A DNA stretch of 13,825 nucleotides from the NCBI GenBank assembly GCA_020848855.1, contig JADLHH010000344.1, positions 1 to 13,825 of the forward strand. The letters run 5' to 3'. This DNA comes from Anaerolineae bacterium (lineage in GTDB: Bacteria > Chloroflexota > Anaerolineae > Aggregatilineales > Phototrophicaceae). The first letter of the stretch is position 1, and each line of letters begins with the position of its first letter. Below the pieces are notes generated by a model. The model made no database searches. It worked only from the letters and a program-made list of their open reading frames with translations, and had not been told where the DNA came from. Shown here one piece after another: positions 13,141 through 13,825 of this stretch. Made by a program: the position numbers and the translations under genes.

Positions 13141-13825
13141 GCGACCCACCCCTCGACGATGTAGGGCTTCAGCGCGTCCTCGCGCATCGTGATGCCCAGC
13201 CCCGGCGCGTCCGGCACGACGAAATAGCCGTCCTCCACGCGCAGCGGCGTCTCGATCACCACGTTGCCGAGCGGATTCGTGCCGTACCAGAATTCCATCC
13301 ACGTCTGGTTGGGCGTGGCGGCGGCGACGTGGGCGCTGGCGGCGAACTGCACCGCCGAGCCGATGCTGACGTGCGGCGTGCAGGCTTTCCCAAAAGCGTC
13401 GGCGATATCGGCGATGCGCTTGCATTCGGTGATGCCCCCCGTCCGGCACACGTCCGGCTGCACCACGTCGATGCTGCCCGCCAGCAGCAGGTCGCGCACC
13501 TGCCAGCGGTTGAATATCTGGTCGCTGGCGATGGGAACGTTCAGGCTGCGCACGATCTGGGCGTGTTTCTGAAAATCCTCCGGCGGCAGCGGCGCTTCCA
13601 GCCAGCCGACGTTCAGCCGTTCGAGCGCGCGCCCCAGCCGCAGCGCGTCTTCGAGCGTGTACATCCCGGCGGTATCGACAAAGATCGTGAAATCGTCCCC
13701 CAGCGTCTCGCGCACGACCTCGACCGAGCGAATGTCACCCTCGACACCCAAGCCGATGCCCATTTTCGTGCCGTGAAAGCCGCGCGCGCGCACGTCGCGG
13801 GCGGTATCGCGCAGCCTGTCCCACG
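13137..13825 (-). CDS. Enolase-superfamily protein 3, 5'-truncated by the window edge, K-x-G motif
   Basis: The C-terminal 228 residues of an enolase-superfamily barrel; the capping domain and start lie beyond the window. Numbering from the first whole codon (13823): Lys20 in GTKMGIG has Gly22 where the second lysine would be. Asp50 (IFVDTAG) and Glu76 (WLEAPLPPED) match the first two Mg ligands, but the third position is Asp101 (IASDQIFNRW) rather than the usual Glu. The Asp124 (QPDVCRTGG)/His151 (TPHVSIG) dyad and Glu177 (WMEFW) are kept. It is therefore probably catalytic, with altered metal geometry and a one-base mechanism, most easily a sugar-acid dehydratase. The WLEAPLPPED and QPDV-RTGGITEC blocks are closest, within this window, to enolase 2, suggesting an old tandem duplication. 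The stop overlaps the enolase 2 start as ATGA. Confidence 0.88.
   Translation of the reverse strand, partial: WDRLRDTARDVRARGFHGTKMGIGLGVEGDIRSVEVVRETLGDDFTIFVDTAGMYTLEDALRLGRALERLNVGWLEAPLPPEDFQKHAQIVRSLNVPIASDQIFNRWQVRDLLLAGSIDVVQPDVCRTGGITECKRIADIADAFGKACTPHVSIGSAVQFAASAHVAAATPNQTWMEFWYGTNPLGNVVIETPLRVEDGYFVVPDAPGLGITMREDALKPYIVEGWVA
13149..13154 (-). promoter_or_regulatory. Ribosome binding site fixing the enolase 2 start
   Basis: GAGGGG on the minus strand lies 8 nt before the ATG at 13140, inside the end of enolase 3. It supports this start over the roughly 100-codon upstream open frame. Confidence 0.65.

Noticed and set aside
13141..13449. Upstream in-frame extension of enolase 2
   Set aside because: The extension is antisense-like, Arg/Gly-rich sequence overlapping enolase 3 coding. 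The ATG at 13140 has a ribosome binding site and begins exactly at the capping domain.
7100..13470. Recurring GTCCGGCTG sequence in the three enolase genes as a possible DNA repeat
   Set aside because: It encodes the conserved QPDV motif in each paralogue, so it reflects protein homology rather than a regulatory or mobile repeat.
1..13825. tRNA, rRNA, CRISPR, insertion sequence, toxin-antitoxin or defence genes
   Set aside because: No cloverleaf-sized non-coding gap, spaced direct repeats, transposase or defence-type domain is visible; coding covers nearly all of the window.

Overview
The window is 13.8 kb of gene-dense, GC-rich bacterial DNA, clearly above 60 % GC by eye. It holds twelve protein genes, one cut at each edge, and almost no non-coding DNA. 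I see no RNA genes, insertion sequences, phage genes, CRISPR arrays or long repeats. The host is a free-living bacterium. The mix of multiple enolase-superfamily genes, an RraA-like aldolase and PF12831-type flavoproteins recalls soil or sediment Chloroflexota, but that is an impression only.

Layout: two tight runs of genes face each other and meet at about 5.79 kb. The plus-strand run (2-5787) encodes an aldo/keto reductase (5' end missing), two consecutive FAD-dependent oxidoreductases of different subtypes, an RraA-family (HMG/CHA aldolase-like) protein and a YdfG-like short-chain dehydrogenase. The minus-strand run (13825 down to 5803) encodes, in transcription order, an enolase-superfamily protein (5' end missing), a second enolase-superfamily protein, an extended-SDR epimerase/dehydratase, an M19 dipeptidase-family protein, a D-2-hydroxyacid dehydrogenase, an IclR regulator, a third enolase-superfamily protein and a GH88/GH105-like unsaturated-glycoside hydrolase. 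Four of the junctions on the minus strand are overlaps (two ATGA, one of 8 nt, one of 11 nt), two are gaps of 3-7 nt and the longest gap is 46 nt. This suggests one polycistron.

How the genes may work together (inference): the content fits cytoplasmic, non-phosphorylative breakdown of an unusual sugar, uronate or oligosaccharide. A GH88/105-type enzyme would free an (unsaturated) sugar, and oxidoreductases (AKR, epimerase-like SDR, the FAD proteins) would oxidise or isomerise it. Enolase-superfamily dehydratases would make 2-keto-3-deoxy acids, the SDR would oxidise or reduce the 3-hydroxy/keto intermediate and the RraA-like aldolase would cleave it. The D-2-hydroxyacid dehydrogenase would handle a 2-oxoacid product, with IclR as the substrate-sensing regulator. 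No transporter, kinase or lactonase lies inside the window. The M19 protein is the odd member, because its family hydrolyses dipeptides and related amides. The substrate cannot be read from the sequence.

Points most worth following: the three enolase paralogues differ in their catalytic lysine motif (K-x-A, K-x-K, K-x-G); one has Asp at the third metal-ligand position; and the second FAD protein departs from its family at several cofactor-contact positions, next to a flavoprotein with a canonical motif.
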